Notes: a model not told the origin generated them from the sequence alone. Positions 1 to 6,956 are shown, counted from the first letter of the stretch. The stretch: DNA of 15,713 bases from an uncultured Clostridium sp. (GCA_934746015.1 CAKVEW010000054.1:1-15713); one strand, 5' to 3'. Made by a program: numbers and translations.

Positions 1-203
1 ACTTCTTTTCCATTTACCTTTATTACACCTGCTTCTGGACTATACATTCCAAATAGCATTCCCATTAATGTAGATTTCCCCGCTCCATTTTCTCCTAAAA
101 GAGCATGGATTTCTCCTTTTTTAAGTTGCAATGTAATATTATCATTTGCTACAATACCCGGAAATTCTTTACGGATATTAAGCATTTCTACTACATAACT
201 CAT
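1..203 (-). CDS. ABC transporter ATP-binding protein, N-terminal part (nucleoside/BMP-type uptake system); runs off the left edge
   Basis: Only the first 67 codons are present; the gene continues beyond position 1. It begins at ATG 203 behind a strong AGGGAGG ribosome binding site. The Walker A motif GENGAGKST lies at residues 37-45, and the FPGIVAND segment around residue 14 is typical of sugar/nucleoside ABC ATPases of the RbsA/NupO/YufO type. These carry two fused nucleotide-binding domains, but the second is not visible here. The gene follows a BMP-family substrate-binding lipoprotein on the same strand, and in Firmicutes that lipoprotein is commonly encoded with such an ATPase and two permeases. 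The inferred role is powering purine-nucleoside import at the cytoplasmic face of the membrane. A terminator and a possible promoter separate it from the lipoprotein gene. Confidence 0.9.
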   Translation of the reverse strand, partial: MSYVVEMLNIRKEFPGIVANDNITLQLKKGEIHALLGENGAGKSTLMGMLFGMYSPEAGVIKVNGKE

Positions 204-234
204 GAGCATCCTCCCTACGTCGTTTTTCACATAT

Positions 235-263
235 ATTATGGTTAGATTATCTTCTTATGTAAA
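235..263 (-). promoter_or_regulatory. Possible sigma-A promoter for the ABC transporter genes
   Basis: On the minus strand TTTACA (263-258) and CATAAT (240-235) are separated by 17 nt, each matching consensus at five of six positions. It lies just downstream of the terminator at 291-314, so it could restart transcription for the ATPase. The predicted leader is only about 25 nt. The call rests on sequence match alone. Confidence 0.4.
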
Positions 264-290
264 ATTATTCTAATTTTGTCTTAATATTAG

Positions 291-314
291 AAAAAGACGG
301 TATTCCGCCTTTTT
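291..314 (-). terminator. Intrinsic terminator (possibly partial) between the BMP lipoprotein and the ABC ATPase
   Basis: A 10-bp stem (291-300 with 305-314) encloses a TATT loop. Read on the minus strand, the one non-Watson-Crick position is a G-U pair and the 3' arm ends in five U. On the plus strand the same position would be an A-C mismatch, which favours action on minus-strand transcripts. Partial readthrough here would give more lipoprotein than transporter, a common arrangement for binding-protein operons. Confidence 0.7.
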
Positions 315-337
315 CTTTTTATATCTAACCGCAAAAA

Positions 338-1426
338 TTATTTAATTAAATTGCCTTGTTCAGCTTTAATTTCAATTTCACCATTTTTAATTTTGTTATA
401 TACTTCATTTACTTTTGTAGTAGTATCCGCACTTAAGTTTGGATTATTTTCTGGAAGACCTACACCATCATTTTTAATATCAAATGTTAATGTCTCTCCA
501 CCTGGGAAACTTCCATCTAAATCAGCTTTAATCATATCATAAGCTGCTGTATCTAATTTCTTCATTGCAGAAGTTAATATTACAGATTTGTCTCCATCGT
601 ACTTACCATCTTCATATTGGTCAACATCACAACCGATTACCCAAGCTTCTTTTCCAGATGCAACTCTTGCCTTTGCTTCATTTATTACTCCAATACCTAC
701 ATTACCAGCTGCTACAAATATTGCCTTTACTCCATTATCATACATAGTAGCTGCTAATTGTTGTCCTGCTGCAACATCTTCAAATGTACCTTGATAAACT
801 ACGTTTTCCGCCTTGATACTCATATTAGTTCCTAAGTTCTCATTAGCGTAGTTAACACCTTGTTGGAATCCCCAGTTAAACTTTTGAACTGAAGGTATTT
901 CCATACCACCAATATATCCTAAGTCACCTTCTTTTAATTCAAGAGCCGCTGCTACACCTGCCATAAAGCCTGCTTCTTGTTCTGCAAAGAAGATAGCAAC
1001 ACTATTTTCTCCAACTTTTTCTACTCTGTCATCTCCAGTTTTACCGTTATTAGGAGAACCATCAATAATTACAAACTTTCCGTCTGAATATTTGTCTTGT
1101 GCATTAAATATTGCAGTTTCAAATTTGAATCCAGGTGCTAATATAAATTTGTATCCTGTATCATAAAGGTTACCTATCTCCTTCATGTAATCTGCTTCTG
1201 TAGTTCCAGATGGTCTTAAATAGTTACTGTCAATTCCTAATTCATCCTTAGCCTTTAAAATACCTTCCCAAGTACCTTGGTTAAAGGACTTATCATCTAT
1301 TGTTCCTGAATTAGTAACCATACCTACTTTAAGATGTGATTCAACCGATTCTGATTTGTTACTACAGCCTACTAGACCTGTAAACATTAAAGTAGATAGT
1401 ACTAACGCTAGTACTTTTTTCTTCAT
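338..1426 (-). CDS. BMP-family nucleoside-binding lipoprotein, copy 1 (ABC transporter substrate-binding protein)
   Basis: The 362-aa protein has a lipoprotein signal (MKKK, hydrophobic stretch, lipobox LVGC with Cys21). It then has the periplasmic-binding fold of the BMP/PnrA/Med family, with the DDKSFNQ motif near residues 44-50, IIDGSPNN near 120 and DVDQYEDG near 267. Known members bind purine nucleosides outside the membrane and pass them to an ABC transporter. An AGGAGG site precedes ATG 1426. The transporter ATPase lies next downstream on the same strand, so this copy is its likely partner. It is about 84% identical to the protein encoded at 2509-3597 (58 substitutions, no gaps). It has Asn39 where copy 2 has Asp, and Asn242 where copy 2 has Gly; both sit in segments conserved in the family. 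The exact ligand cannot be read from the sequence. Confidence 0.93.
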   Translation of the reverse strand: MKKKVLALVLSTLMFTGLVGCSNKSESVESHLKVGMVTNSGTIDDKSFNQGTWEGILKAKDELGIDSNYLRPSGTTEADYMKEIGNLYDTGYKFILAPGFKFETAIFNAQDKYSDGKFVIIDGSPNNGKTGDDRVEKVGENSVAIFFAEQEAGFMAGVAAALELKEGDLGYIGGMEIPSVQKFNWGFQQGVNYANENLGTNMSIKAENVVYQGTFEDVAAGQQLAATMYDNGVKAIFVAAGNVGIGVINEAKARVASGKEAWVIGCDVDQYEDGKYDGDKSVILTSAMKKLDTAAYDMIKADLDGSFPGGETLTFDIKNDGVGLPENNPNLSADTTTKVNEVYNKIKNGEIEIKAEQGNLIK

Positions 1427-1483
1427 ATAAATTCCTCCTAATCTTTAGTAAATCGTCATTTTTTCTTAAAATTTTCAAAAGAA

Positions 1484-1512
1484 ATTATACAATATATACT
1501 TAGTATTTTCAA
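1484..1512 (-). promoter_or_regulatory. Sigma-A promoter of BMP lipoprotein copy 1
   Basis: On the minus strand TTGAAA (1512-1507), a 17-nt spacer and a perfect TATAAT (1489-1484) are followed by a leader of about 50 nt to the ATG at 1426. The layout is the same as at copy 2. The leader is too short for a purine riboswitch. Confidence 0.8.
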
Positions 1513-1562
1513 TAAATAAAAGCTTTTCTTAATACAAATATAACACTTATTATATCCATTTC

Positions 1563-2246
1563 TTATATATTAATAAAACTTAATAATACAGCAATTATAA
1601 TTGCTGGTAATAAATTAGATACTTTAATTTTAGTAATTCCTAACATATTTAATCCTATCCCAATTATTAATAAACTTCCAACAGCAGTCATATTATTTAT
1701 AGCTATATCACTTAAAAATGTTGATAGAAACCCTGCTGCTAAAGTAATACTTCCCTGATAAATAAATACAACTATTGCTGATAAAACTACTCCTATTCCT
1801 AAAGTTGACGCAAATATAATTGAACTTATTCCATCTAATATAGATTTAGCATAAAGAGTACTATGATTATTATTTAATCCACTTTCTAAAGACCCTACTA
1901 TAGCCATTGCCCCTATGCAAAATAAAAGTGTTGCTGTAACAAATCCATGAGCTATAGATATGTTTCCATCATTTTTATTAAATCTTTTTTCAATTATTTC
2001 ACCTAAATTTTCAAGTTTCTTATCTATATCAATAAATTCCCCAATAATTGCCCCTATTACAATAGATATTATCATTACTATTGTAGTATCTCCTTTAAGA
2101 GCACCTGATATACCTATATAAATAACACATAAAGCCAATCCATTCATTATTGTATTGCTGACTTTTTCATTTATGCTTTCTCTCAAAAATAACCCTATAA
2201 AAGATCCTATAACTATAGCTAAGCTATTTACTATTGTACCTAACAC
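1563..2246 (-). CDS. DUF554 family membrane protein
   Basis: A 227-aa, very hydrophobic protein with about seven membrane helices. It carries FCIGAMAIVGSLESGL near residue 105 and a following KSILDGISS segment, both characteristic of the DUF554 (YqgA-like) family. That family is widespread in Firmicutes, its function is not established, and a transport role has only been proposed. I place the start at GTG 2246 rather than the in-frame ATG at 2291. A GAGGTG site sits 6 nt upstream, and the resulting start (VLGTIVNSLAIVIGS) matches the usual family N-terminus. The gene lies between the two BMP paralogues on the same strand, separated from copy 2 by a strong terminator. I found no convincing promoter of its own, so expression may depend on readthrough or on a weak promoter in 2250-2380. 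Confidence 0.85.
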   Translation of the reverse strand: MLGTIVNSLAIVIGSFIGLFLRESINEKVSNTIMNGLALCVIYIGISGALKGDTTIVMIISIVIGAIIGEFIDIDKKLENLGEIIEKRFNKNDGNISIAHGFVTATLLFCIGAMAIVGSLESGLNNNHSTLYAKSILDGISSIIFASTLGIGVVLSAIVVFIYQGSITLAAGFLSTFLSDIAINNMTAVGSLLIIGIGLNMLGITKIKVSNLLPAIIIAVLLSFINI

Positions 2247-2381
2247 TTTATTCACCTCAATTTTATTTTTTTGTAAATTTATAATTAACAAAACTTTTAA
2301 TTCTCACTAGATGATATTAACTTTACTTTTCCTAGGATTTATTCTTAAAAGATATTATATTGTAAAAATATTAGACCAAAG

Positions 2382-2405
2382 AAAAAACTCCTTGCGGAGT
2401 TTTTT
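2382..2405 (-). terminator. Strong intrinsic terminator after BMP lipoprotein copy 2
   Basis: A perfect 10-bp stem (2382-2391 with 2396-2405) has a TTGC loop and A6/T6 flanks, so it could work in either direction. The only upstream gene is on the minus strand, ending at 2509. About 100 nt of trailer lie between that stop codon and the hairpin and include a second, imperfect stem near 2461-2483 without a U tract. Confidence 0.85.
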
Positions 2406-2508
2406 AACTGATTTTATAATGGTAATTTTTTATTATATCAATAAATTCAATTTTTTAATTTGAAGCTGCTTTTATACAGCTCCATTAATAAACTTGAATT
2501 ATTAGAAA

Positions 2509-3597
2509 CTATTTAATTAAATTACCTTGTTCAGCCTTGATTTCAATTTCACCATTCTTAACTTTATTGTAAACTTCATCTACTTTTGTAGTAGTTTCAG
2601 CACTTAAGTTTGGATTATTTTCTGGAAGACCTACTCCATCATTTTTAATATCAAATATTAAAGTCTTTCCTCCTGGGAAATTTCCTGCTAACTCATCTTT
2701 AATTACATCAAAAGTTGCTATGTCTATTTTCTTCATTGCAGAAGTTAATATTACTGATTTATCTCCATTATACTTACCATCTTCATATTGGTCAGTATCA
2801 ACACCAATTATCCAAGCCTCTTTACCTGCTGCTGCTCTAGCTTTTGCTTCATTTATAGCACCAACTCCAACGCCACCAGCTGCTGTAAATATTGCGTTAA
2901 CTCCATTATCAAACATAGTAGCTGCTAATTGTTGTCCTGCTGCTACATTATCAAATGTACCTTGATAAACTATATTTTCTGCTTTAAGAACCATTTTAGT
3001 ACCTAAATTCTCATTAGCATAGTTAACTCCTTGTTGGAATCCCCAGTTAAACTTTTGAACTGAAGGTATTTCCATGCCACCTATAAATCCTAAATTTCCT
3101 TCTTTTAATTCAAGAGATGCCGCTACACCTGCCATAAATCCTGCTTCTTGCTCTGCAAAGAAAATTGCAACTGTATTATCTCCTACTTTTTCACTTCTTT
3201 CATCTCCAGCTTTACCGTTATTAGGAGAACCATCGATAATTACAAATTTAGCATCTGCATATTTGTCTTGAGCGTTAAATATTGCAGTTTCAAATTTAAA
3301 TCCAGGAGCCACTATAAATTTATATCCTGTATCATAAAGATTTCCCATTTCTTTCATGTAATCTGCTTCTGTAGTTCCTGCTGGTCTTAAATAGTTGTTA
3401 TCAATTCCTAGTTCAGATTTAGCCTTTAATATACCTTCCCAAGTTCCTTGGTTAAAAGACTTATCATCTATTGTCCCAGCATCTGTTACCATCCCTACTT
3501 TAAGTTGTGAATCAGATGATTCTGATTTACTTCCACATCCTACTAAGCCAGTTACCATTAAAGCTGATAAAACTATTGCTAGTGCTTTTTTCTTCAT
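2509..3597 (-). CDS. BMP-family nucleoside-binding lipoprotein, copy 2
   Basis: The 362-aa protein has a lipoprotein signal ending in LVGC (Cys21) and a BMP/PnrA-type ligand-binding domain. It shows DAGTIDDKSFNQ near residue 39, IIDGSPNN near 120, AAGGVGVG at 239-246 and DTDQYEDG near 267. It keeps the usual family residues Asp39 and Gly242, where copy 1 has Asn. An AGGAGG site precedes ATG 3597. The inferred role is extracellular capture of purine nucleosides for ABC uptake. It is a single-gene transcript: its own promoter lies upstream and a strong terminator downstream, so it must borrow a transporter, presumably the one starting at 203. The C-terminal 22 residues are almost identical to copy 1 (one I/V difference), consistent with a rather recent duplication. 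Confidence 0.93.
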   Translation of the reverse strand: MKKKALAIVLSALMVTGLVGCGSKSESSDSQLKVGMVTDAGTIDDKSFNQGTWEGILKAKSELGIDNNYLRPAGTTEADYMKEMGNLYDTGYKFIVAPGFKFETAIFNAQDKYADAKFVIIDGSPNNGKAGDERSEKVGDNTVAIFFAEQEAGFMAGVAASLELKEGNLGFIGGMEIPSVQKFNWGFQQGVNYANENLGTKMVLKAENIVYQGTFDNVAAGQQLAATMFDNGVNAIFTAAGGVGVGAINEAKARAAAGKEAWIIGVDTDQYEDGKYNGDKSVILTSAMKKIDIATFDVIKDELAGNFPGGKTLIFDIKNDGVGLPENNPNLSAETTTKVDEVYNKVKNGEIEIKAEQGNLIK

Positions 3598-3654
3598 ATA
3601 AAATCCTCCTAATCTTTAGTGCCTAAATTATTGTTTTTTCGAATCTTCAAATTG

Positions 3655-3683
3655 ATTATACAGTAAATAATTCGTGATTTCAA
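3655..3683 (-). promoter_or_regulatory. Sigma-A promoter of BMP lipoprotein copy 2
   Basis: On the minus strand TTGAAA (3683-3678), 17 nt and TATAAT (3660-3655) precede a leader of about 50 nt. The same hexamers and spacing occur at copy 1, so the duplicated unit probably included the promoter. The rest of the 3598-3781 gap shows no further gene or convincing terminator. Confidence 0.8.
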
Positions 3684-3781
3684 TTGTTATTTTGTTAAAA
3701 TCGACTATAAAAAGTAGTTAATATTCGTATACACTTTATATAATAAAATGCTATACTATTTATTTTTTTCTTTACTTATAG

Positions 3782-4681
3782 TTACATAAACTCACTAAAT
3801 ATATCTTTAAAAGAATCTATGTCCATAGGAAATATTCTAACTCTTTTTAATGAGTATAATCCATCATTGGCATCTGATATTCCATATTCTGTTGTAACTG
3901 CTGCTTGAATTCCTAATTCCTTTTCAACTTCTATAGTTTCTTCATCATATTTGCCTACAGGATAACAAATAAATTTACTATCTACTCCAACTTTTTCTTT
4001 TAAGTCTTTTCTTCCTTCTTCAATAATTGCAATTTTGTCTTCCCTAGAAATATTTGTAAATTCTACATGTCTTGAAGTATGATTTTCTATTCCCATACCA
4101 CTTTCATTCATTTCTTTAAGCATAGAAGAATTCATATAATAACTATCTTTATCTGTATTATTAGTTATTATAAAAAAAGTTCCTTTCATATTATTTTCTT
4201 TTAGTATCCTGTAAGCATCTGAATAATTATCTGCATATCCATCATCAAAGGTTATCGCAACAGGTTTTTTAGGAAGATAACCTGTATCATAAGCCTTTAC
4301 TACATCATCTAATAACATTGGAGTAAATCCATTATCCTTTAGCCATTTAACCTCTGATTCAAATTGTTTTACTGGAACTAGTAAACTATTATTAGGATCA
4401 GAATCAGAAATTGAATGATACATAAGTATTGGAATTCTAACTAAACTTTTATCTATGTTTATATAATTTTCCTTTTCTTTTTCTTCTAATTTATTCTTTT
4501 CATCAGCTACTTCTTCATCTTTTTTATCATTTGTATTATCACTCTTATCTTCATTTAAATATTCATTACTATTAACTTCTTTAGCCTTCATAATATATTT
4601 ATGATCATAAATATATTTCCCCACAAAAGCTATTAATATAATTACTATTCCAGCTAAAAATATTCTAATAAAATTCCTCAT
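3782..4681 (-). CDS. Polysaccharide deacetylase (NodB/CE4 domain), membrane-anchored
   Basis: The 299-aa protein has an N-terminal membrane anchor (residues 5-22), a charged low-complexity linker rich in Asn, Asp, Lys and Glu (about 33-78), and a CE4 deacetylase domain. The domain opens with PILMYHSI (84-91), typical of IcaB/PgaB-like enzymes. TFDDGY (144-149) gives the catalytic base Asp146 and metal ligand Asp147, and HTSRH (201-205) gives metal ligands His201 and His205. CYPVGKYDE (239-247) is the third motif. The family removes N-acetyl groups from peptidoglycan or poly-N-acetylglucosamine using a divalent metal; which polymer is used here is unknown. The domain would face outside the membrane. 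AAGGAG precedes ATG 4681, and a strong promoter lies divergent from the DUF5685 operon. All metal-binding residues are present, so it is probably active. Confidence 0.9.
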   Translation of the reverse strand: MRNFIRIFLAGIVIILIAFVGKYIYDHKYIMKAKEVNSNEYLNEDKSDNTNDKKDEEVADEKNKLEEKEKENYINIDKSLVRIPILMYHSISDSDPNNSLLVPVKQFESEVKWLKDNGFTPMLLDDVVKAYDTGYLPKKPVAITFDDGYADNYSDAYRILKENNMKGTFFIITNNTDKDSYYMNSSMLKEMNESGMGIENHTSRHVEFTNISREDKIAIIEEGRKDLKEKVGVDSKFICYPVGKYDEETIEVEKELGIQAAVTTEYGISDANDGLYSLKRVRIFPMDIDSFKDIFSEFM

Positions 4682-4713
4682 TTTAATTCTCCTTTTTATT
4701 GAAATATAAGAAA

Positions 4714-4742
4714 AATATAACTTTTTGTATTTTATTTGTCAA
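4714..4742 (-). promoter_or_regulatory. Sigma-A promoter of the polysaccharide deacetylase gene
   Basis: On the minus strand a perfect TTGACA (4742-4737), a 17-nt spacer and TATATT (4719-4714) lie about 33 nt before the start codon at 4681. Confidence 0.8.
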
Positions 4743-4792
4743 TCTATTATTAATCCTATATTTTTAATATTTCTTTATTTTTTCTTAAATCA

Positions 4793-4821
4793 TTGTTTAT
4801 AATATTTTATTTTTGTATAAT
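4793..4821 (+). promoter_or_regulatory. Sigma-A promoter of the DUF5685 / J-domain / membrane protein operon
   Basis: TTGTTT (4793-4798), 17 nt and a perfect TATAAT (4816-4821) are followed by a leader of roughly 25 nt to the TTG start at 4854. It is divergent from the deacetylase promoter about 50 nt away. Confidence 0.75.
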
Positions 4822-4853
4822 TAATCTAAAATATTATTTAAGGAGTGTTTTTA

Positions 4854-5750
4854 TTGTTTGGATATGTAACTCCTCTTAAAGCAGAGCTTAAAGTAAAGGA
4901 TTTTACAAAATTCAGAAGTTATTATTGTGGATTATGCCTTCATATAAAAAGTGGTGCAGGGAATATACCTAGAATGGTTTTAAACTATGATATGACATTC
5001 TTAGCTGTACTCTTAGATTCATTATCAATAAAAGAACCTGATTTTGAGCTTAAGCGTTGTATTGTTCATCCTATTGAAAAAAAACCTGTAGTTATGAACA
5101 ACGCTGCTCTTGAATATTCAGCTGCAATGAATCTAACATTGTATTATCATAAAATTAAAGATGATATAGAAGATGATAATGATATAAAAAGTAAGGTACT
5201 AGAAAAGGTTCTATATCCTTATCAAAGGAAAATCAATAAATCTATTGATGATATAAACTCTATTATTAAAAATAATCTTAAAAACTTAAGAGAACTTGAA
5301 AATAATAAAAATTTTTCTTCTATAGATGAAATATGCCATCCCTTTAGTGATATAGTAGGAAATATTCTTAAATCTTATCCTAATGAATTAATTAATGATG
5401 GTGAAGAATTAAGGAATTATTTATATAGTTTAGGCTATACCTTAGGAAAATGGATATATTTAATTGATGCCTTTGATGATTTAAAAAAAGATATGAAAAG
5501 CGAAAAATTTAACCCAATAAATTTTTTATATAATAATACTAATGCATCATTCGAAGAATTGTTACCTTTAGTTAAAGATAGAATAGAATTTACAATACTT
5601 AACTGTAGTTATAATTGTAAAGATATCTTAGAAAAGTTACCTTTAAAAAGGAATGAAGATATACTAAAAAACATTTTAGAACTTGGAATGATGGAAAAAT
5701 ACCTAGGAGTATTAAATAATACTAGAGAAGATAAAAGGAGTGACAAATAA
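4854..5750 (+). CDS. DUF5685 family protein of unknown function
   Basis: A 298-aa, mostly helical soluble protein. I choose TTG 4854: AAGGAG ends 8 nt upstream, and the start [13 protein letters not shown] is the usual family opening. The GTG at 4845 lies inside that Shine-Dalgarno sequence. A YYCGLC motif (Cys25, Cys28) together with Cys69 and His72 could bind a metal. Two acidic motifs stand out: DDIEDD at 103-108, and DAFDDLKKD at 205-213 followed by KFNP at 218-221. Their layout resembles the two Asp motifs of squalene/phytoene synthases, but the overall identity is too low for me to assign that activity. The stop codon overlaps the ATG of the J-domain gene by one base, so the two are translationally coupled and probably work together. 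Confidence 0.8.
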   Translation: MFGYVTPLKAELKVKDFTKFRSYYCGLCLHIKSGAGNIPRMVLNYDMTFLAVLLDSLSIKEPDFELKRCIVHPIEKKPVVMNNAALEYSAAMNLTLYYHKIKDDIEDDNDIKSKVLEKVLYPYQRKINKSIDDINSIIKNNLKNLRELENNKNFSSIDEICHPFSDIVGNILKSYPNELINDGEELRNYLYSLGYTLGKWIYLIDAFDDLKKDMKSEKFNPINFLYNNTNASFEELLPLVKDRIEFTILNCSYNCKDILEKLPLKRNEDILKNILELGMMEKYLGVLNNTREDKRSDK

Positions 5751-6352
5751 TGAACCCATATGAAGTTCTTGGATTAAAACCTGGTGCAAGTCAAGAAGAA
5801 ATAAAAAAAGCATATAGAAACTTAATTAAGCAATATCATCCTGATCAATATGGTGATAATCCATTAAAAGATTTAGCTGAAGAAAAAGTGAGAGAAATTA
5901 ACACTGCTTATGATATGTTAACTAAAAATAATACTGGATCTTATGATAATTCTTATAGTAGTTCAAGTAATAATAATTCAAATGATTCATATGCTTTATC
6001 AGAAATTAGAAGATTAATTCAATCAAGAAATTTTGCTGAGGCAGAAAGAAGATTAAATTCTATTCAAAATAGAAATGCTGAATGGAACTTCTTATATGGA
6101 GTAATTTTAACTAATAAAGGCTGGTTTGATGCTGGGCTAAATCATATTCAAACTGCTGTTAATATGGATCCAAATAACTTTGAGTATAGACAAACATTAA
6201 ACTCTTTACATCAAAGAACTTCAGCATATAGTGGTAACTACTATAGAACAACTGGAAACTCTTCAACAAATGCATGTGATTGTTGTATTAATCTTTGGTG
6301 TTTAGACACACTATGTGAATGTATGGGTGGAGACCTTATAGGCTGCTGTTAA
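5750..6352 (+). CDS. J-domain (DnaJ-like) protein with Cys-rich C-terminus
   Basis: The 200-aa protein starts with a J domain (about residues 1-60) holding the HPD triad at 30-32, which in known J proteins stimulates Hsp70 ATPase activity. A Ser/Asn-rich linker (about 61-80) follows. Residues 83-155 form a TPR-like helical segment (a [18 protein letters not shown] stretch, then AVNMDPNN near 136). The tail (176-200) contains eight cysteines in 25 residues, including CDCC and a terminal CC. It is not a classical DnaJ: the G/F region and the four CxxCxGxG zinc repeats are absent. GGAG of the Shine-Dalgarno site lies within the end of the upstream DUF5685 gene. The tail may bind metal or be lipid-modified; neither can be shown from the sequence. 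Its client is unknown, the overlapping DUF5685 protein being the obvious candidate. Confidence 0.85.
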   Translation: MNPYEVLGLKPGASQEEIKKAYRNLIKQYHPDQYGDNPLKDLAEEKVREINTAYDMLTKNNTGSYDNSYSSSSNNNSNDSYALSEIRRLIQSRNFAEAERRLNSIQNRNAEWNFLYGVILTNKGWFDAGLNHIQTAVNMDPNNFEYRQTLNSLHQRTSAYSGNYYRTTGNSSTNACDCCINLWCLDTLCECMGGDLIGCC

Positions 6353-6377
6353 TATTATGATAGGTGGTGTTTAAGCT

Positions 6378-6872
6378 ATGAAAGCTAAAGAAATTACTTT
6401 AAGTGCAGTATTAACTGCTTTAACAATAGTTATTTTATACTTAAATCTAATATTACCTATAAGTACAATAAGCATACTTACTCTGGCCTCTCTTCTGATT
6501 CCAGTAGCTTTAATTCGAGGCTCAATGAAAAGTGCTATTTTTGTATATATAGCTTCATCTATTATAGGTTTTTTCATACTTCCAATAAATATTATAATAT
6601 TATATATATTATTTTTTGGGATTTACGGAATAGTAAAGTTTTATATAGAAAAAATAAACAAGCTACCCTTAGAAATATTTATAAAAATAATATTCTTTAA
6701 TATAATATTATTTTTATCATTTTTTGTATTTAAAGCTTTTATACCAGTTGAAATAACTAAACTTCCTATTTGGTTATTTTTAATAATATCTCAAATTGTT
6801 TTTTTAGTTTTCGATTATGCATTGACATTGTTAATATCTTTTTACTTACAAAGAATTCATTCAAAAATATAA
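6378..6872 (+). CDS. Six-helix membrane protein, ECF transporter S-component-like
   Basis: A 164-aa, highly hydrophobic protein with about six predicted membrane helices. The length and helix number fit a substrate-binding (S) component of an energy-coupling-factor transporter. The first helix contains AVLTA (Ala10-xxx-Ala14), like the AxxxA motif by which known S components contact the T component. No specificity motif is recognisable, and no ECF A or T gene is in the window, so it would have to share a module encoded elsewhere. It follows the J-domain gene after 25 nt with a modest AGGTGG site and ends 1 nt before a hairpin, making it the third gene of the operon. The antisense open frame over its 5' half is a shadow. 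Confidence 0.6.
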   Translation: MKAKEITLSAVLTALTIVILYLNLILPISTISILTLASLLIPVALIRGSMKSAIFVYIASSIIGFFILPINIIILYILFFGIYGIVKFYIEKINKLPLEIFIKIIFFNIILFLSFFVFKAFIPVEITKLPIWLFLIISQIVFLVFDYALTLLISFYLQRIHSKI

Positions 6873-6873
6873 A

Positions 6874-6892
6874 GGGGCTGTAATACAGCCCC
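6874..6892. terminator. Bidirectional hairpin between convergent genes
   Basis: A perfect 8-bp GC-rich stem (6874-6881 with 6885-6892) has a 3-nt loop. Read on the minus strand it is followed by TTTATATTTTT, a good terminator tail for the 7169-6957 gene. On the plus strand the tail is A-rich, so termination of the DUF5685 operon there would be weaker. Confidence 0.7.
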
Positions 6893-6906
6893 TAATAAAA
6901 ATTTAG

Positions 6907-6955
6907 AATGTAATTTACATTATACATTTTTCATTTCACATTGTGCCACAGCACA
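6907..6955. repeat. Two small palindromes flanking ACATT-rich degenerate repeats
   Basis: AATGTAA-T-TTACATT (6907-6921) is a perfect 7-bp palindrome. It is followed by spaced copies of ACATT/TCATT. A TGTGC-CACA-GCACA stem (6942-6955) sits directly behind the stop codon of the small minus-strand gene. No coding sense was found. Confidence 0.5.
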
Positions 6956-6956
6956 T

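Noticed and set aside
1427..1483. A purine riboswitch in the leaders of the two BMP genes
   Set aside because: The promoters leave leaders of only about 50 nt on both copies, shorter than a purine aptamer plus expression platform, and no conserved aptamer core is visible.
2247..2291. The longer ATG start (2291) for the DUF554 gene
   Set aside because: It would add 15 polar residues not typical of the family, and the GTG at 2246 has a well-placed GAGGTG site.
2461..2483. Inverted repeat GAAGCTG/CAGCTCC as the terminator of BMP copy 2
   Set aside because: The stem is imperfect and no U tract follows on either strand; the hairpin at 2382-2405 is far better.
2720..3601. Several plus-strand open frames opposite BMP copy 2, and similar ones opposite copy 1
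   Set aside because: They are antisense shadows of the conserved BMP genes, with no ribosome binding sites or recognisable products.
6371..6577. Minus-strand open frame of 68 codons
   Set aside because: It is antisense to the start of the membrane protein gene, whose frame has better spacing, composition and operon context.
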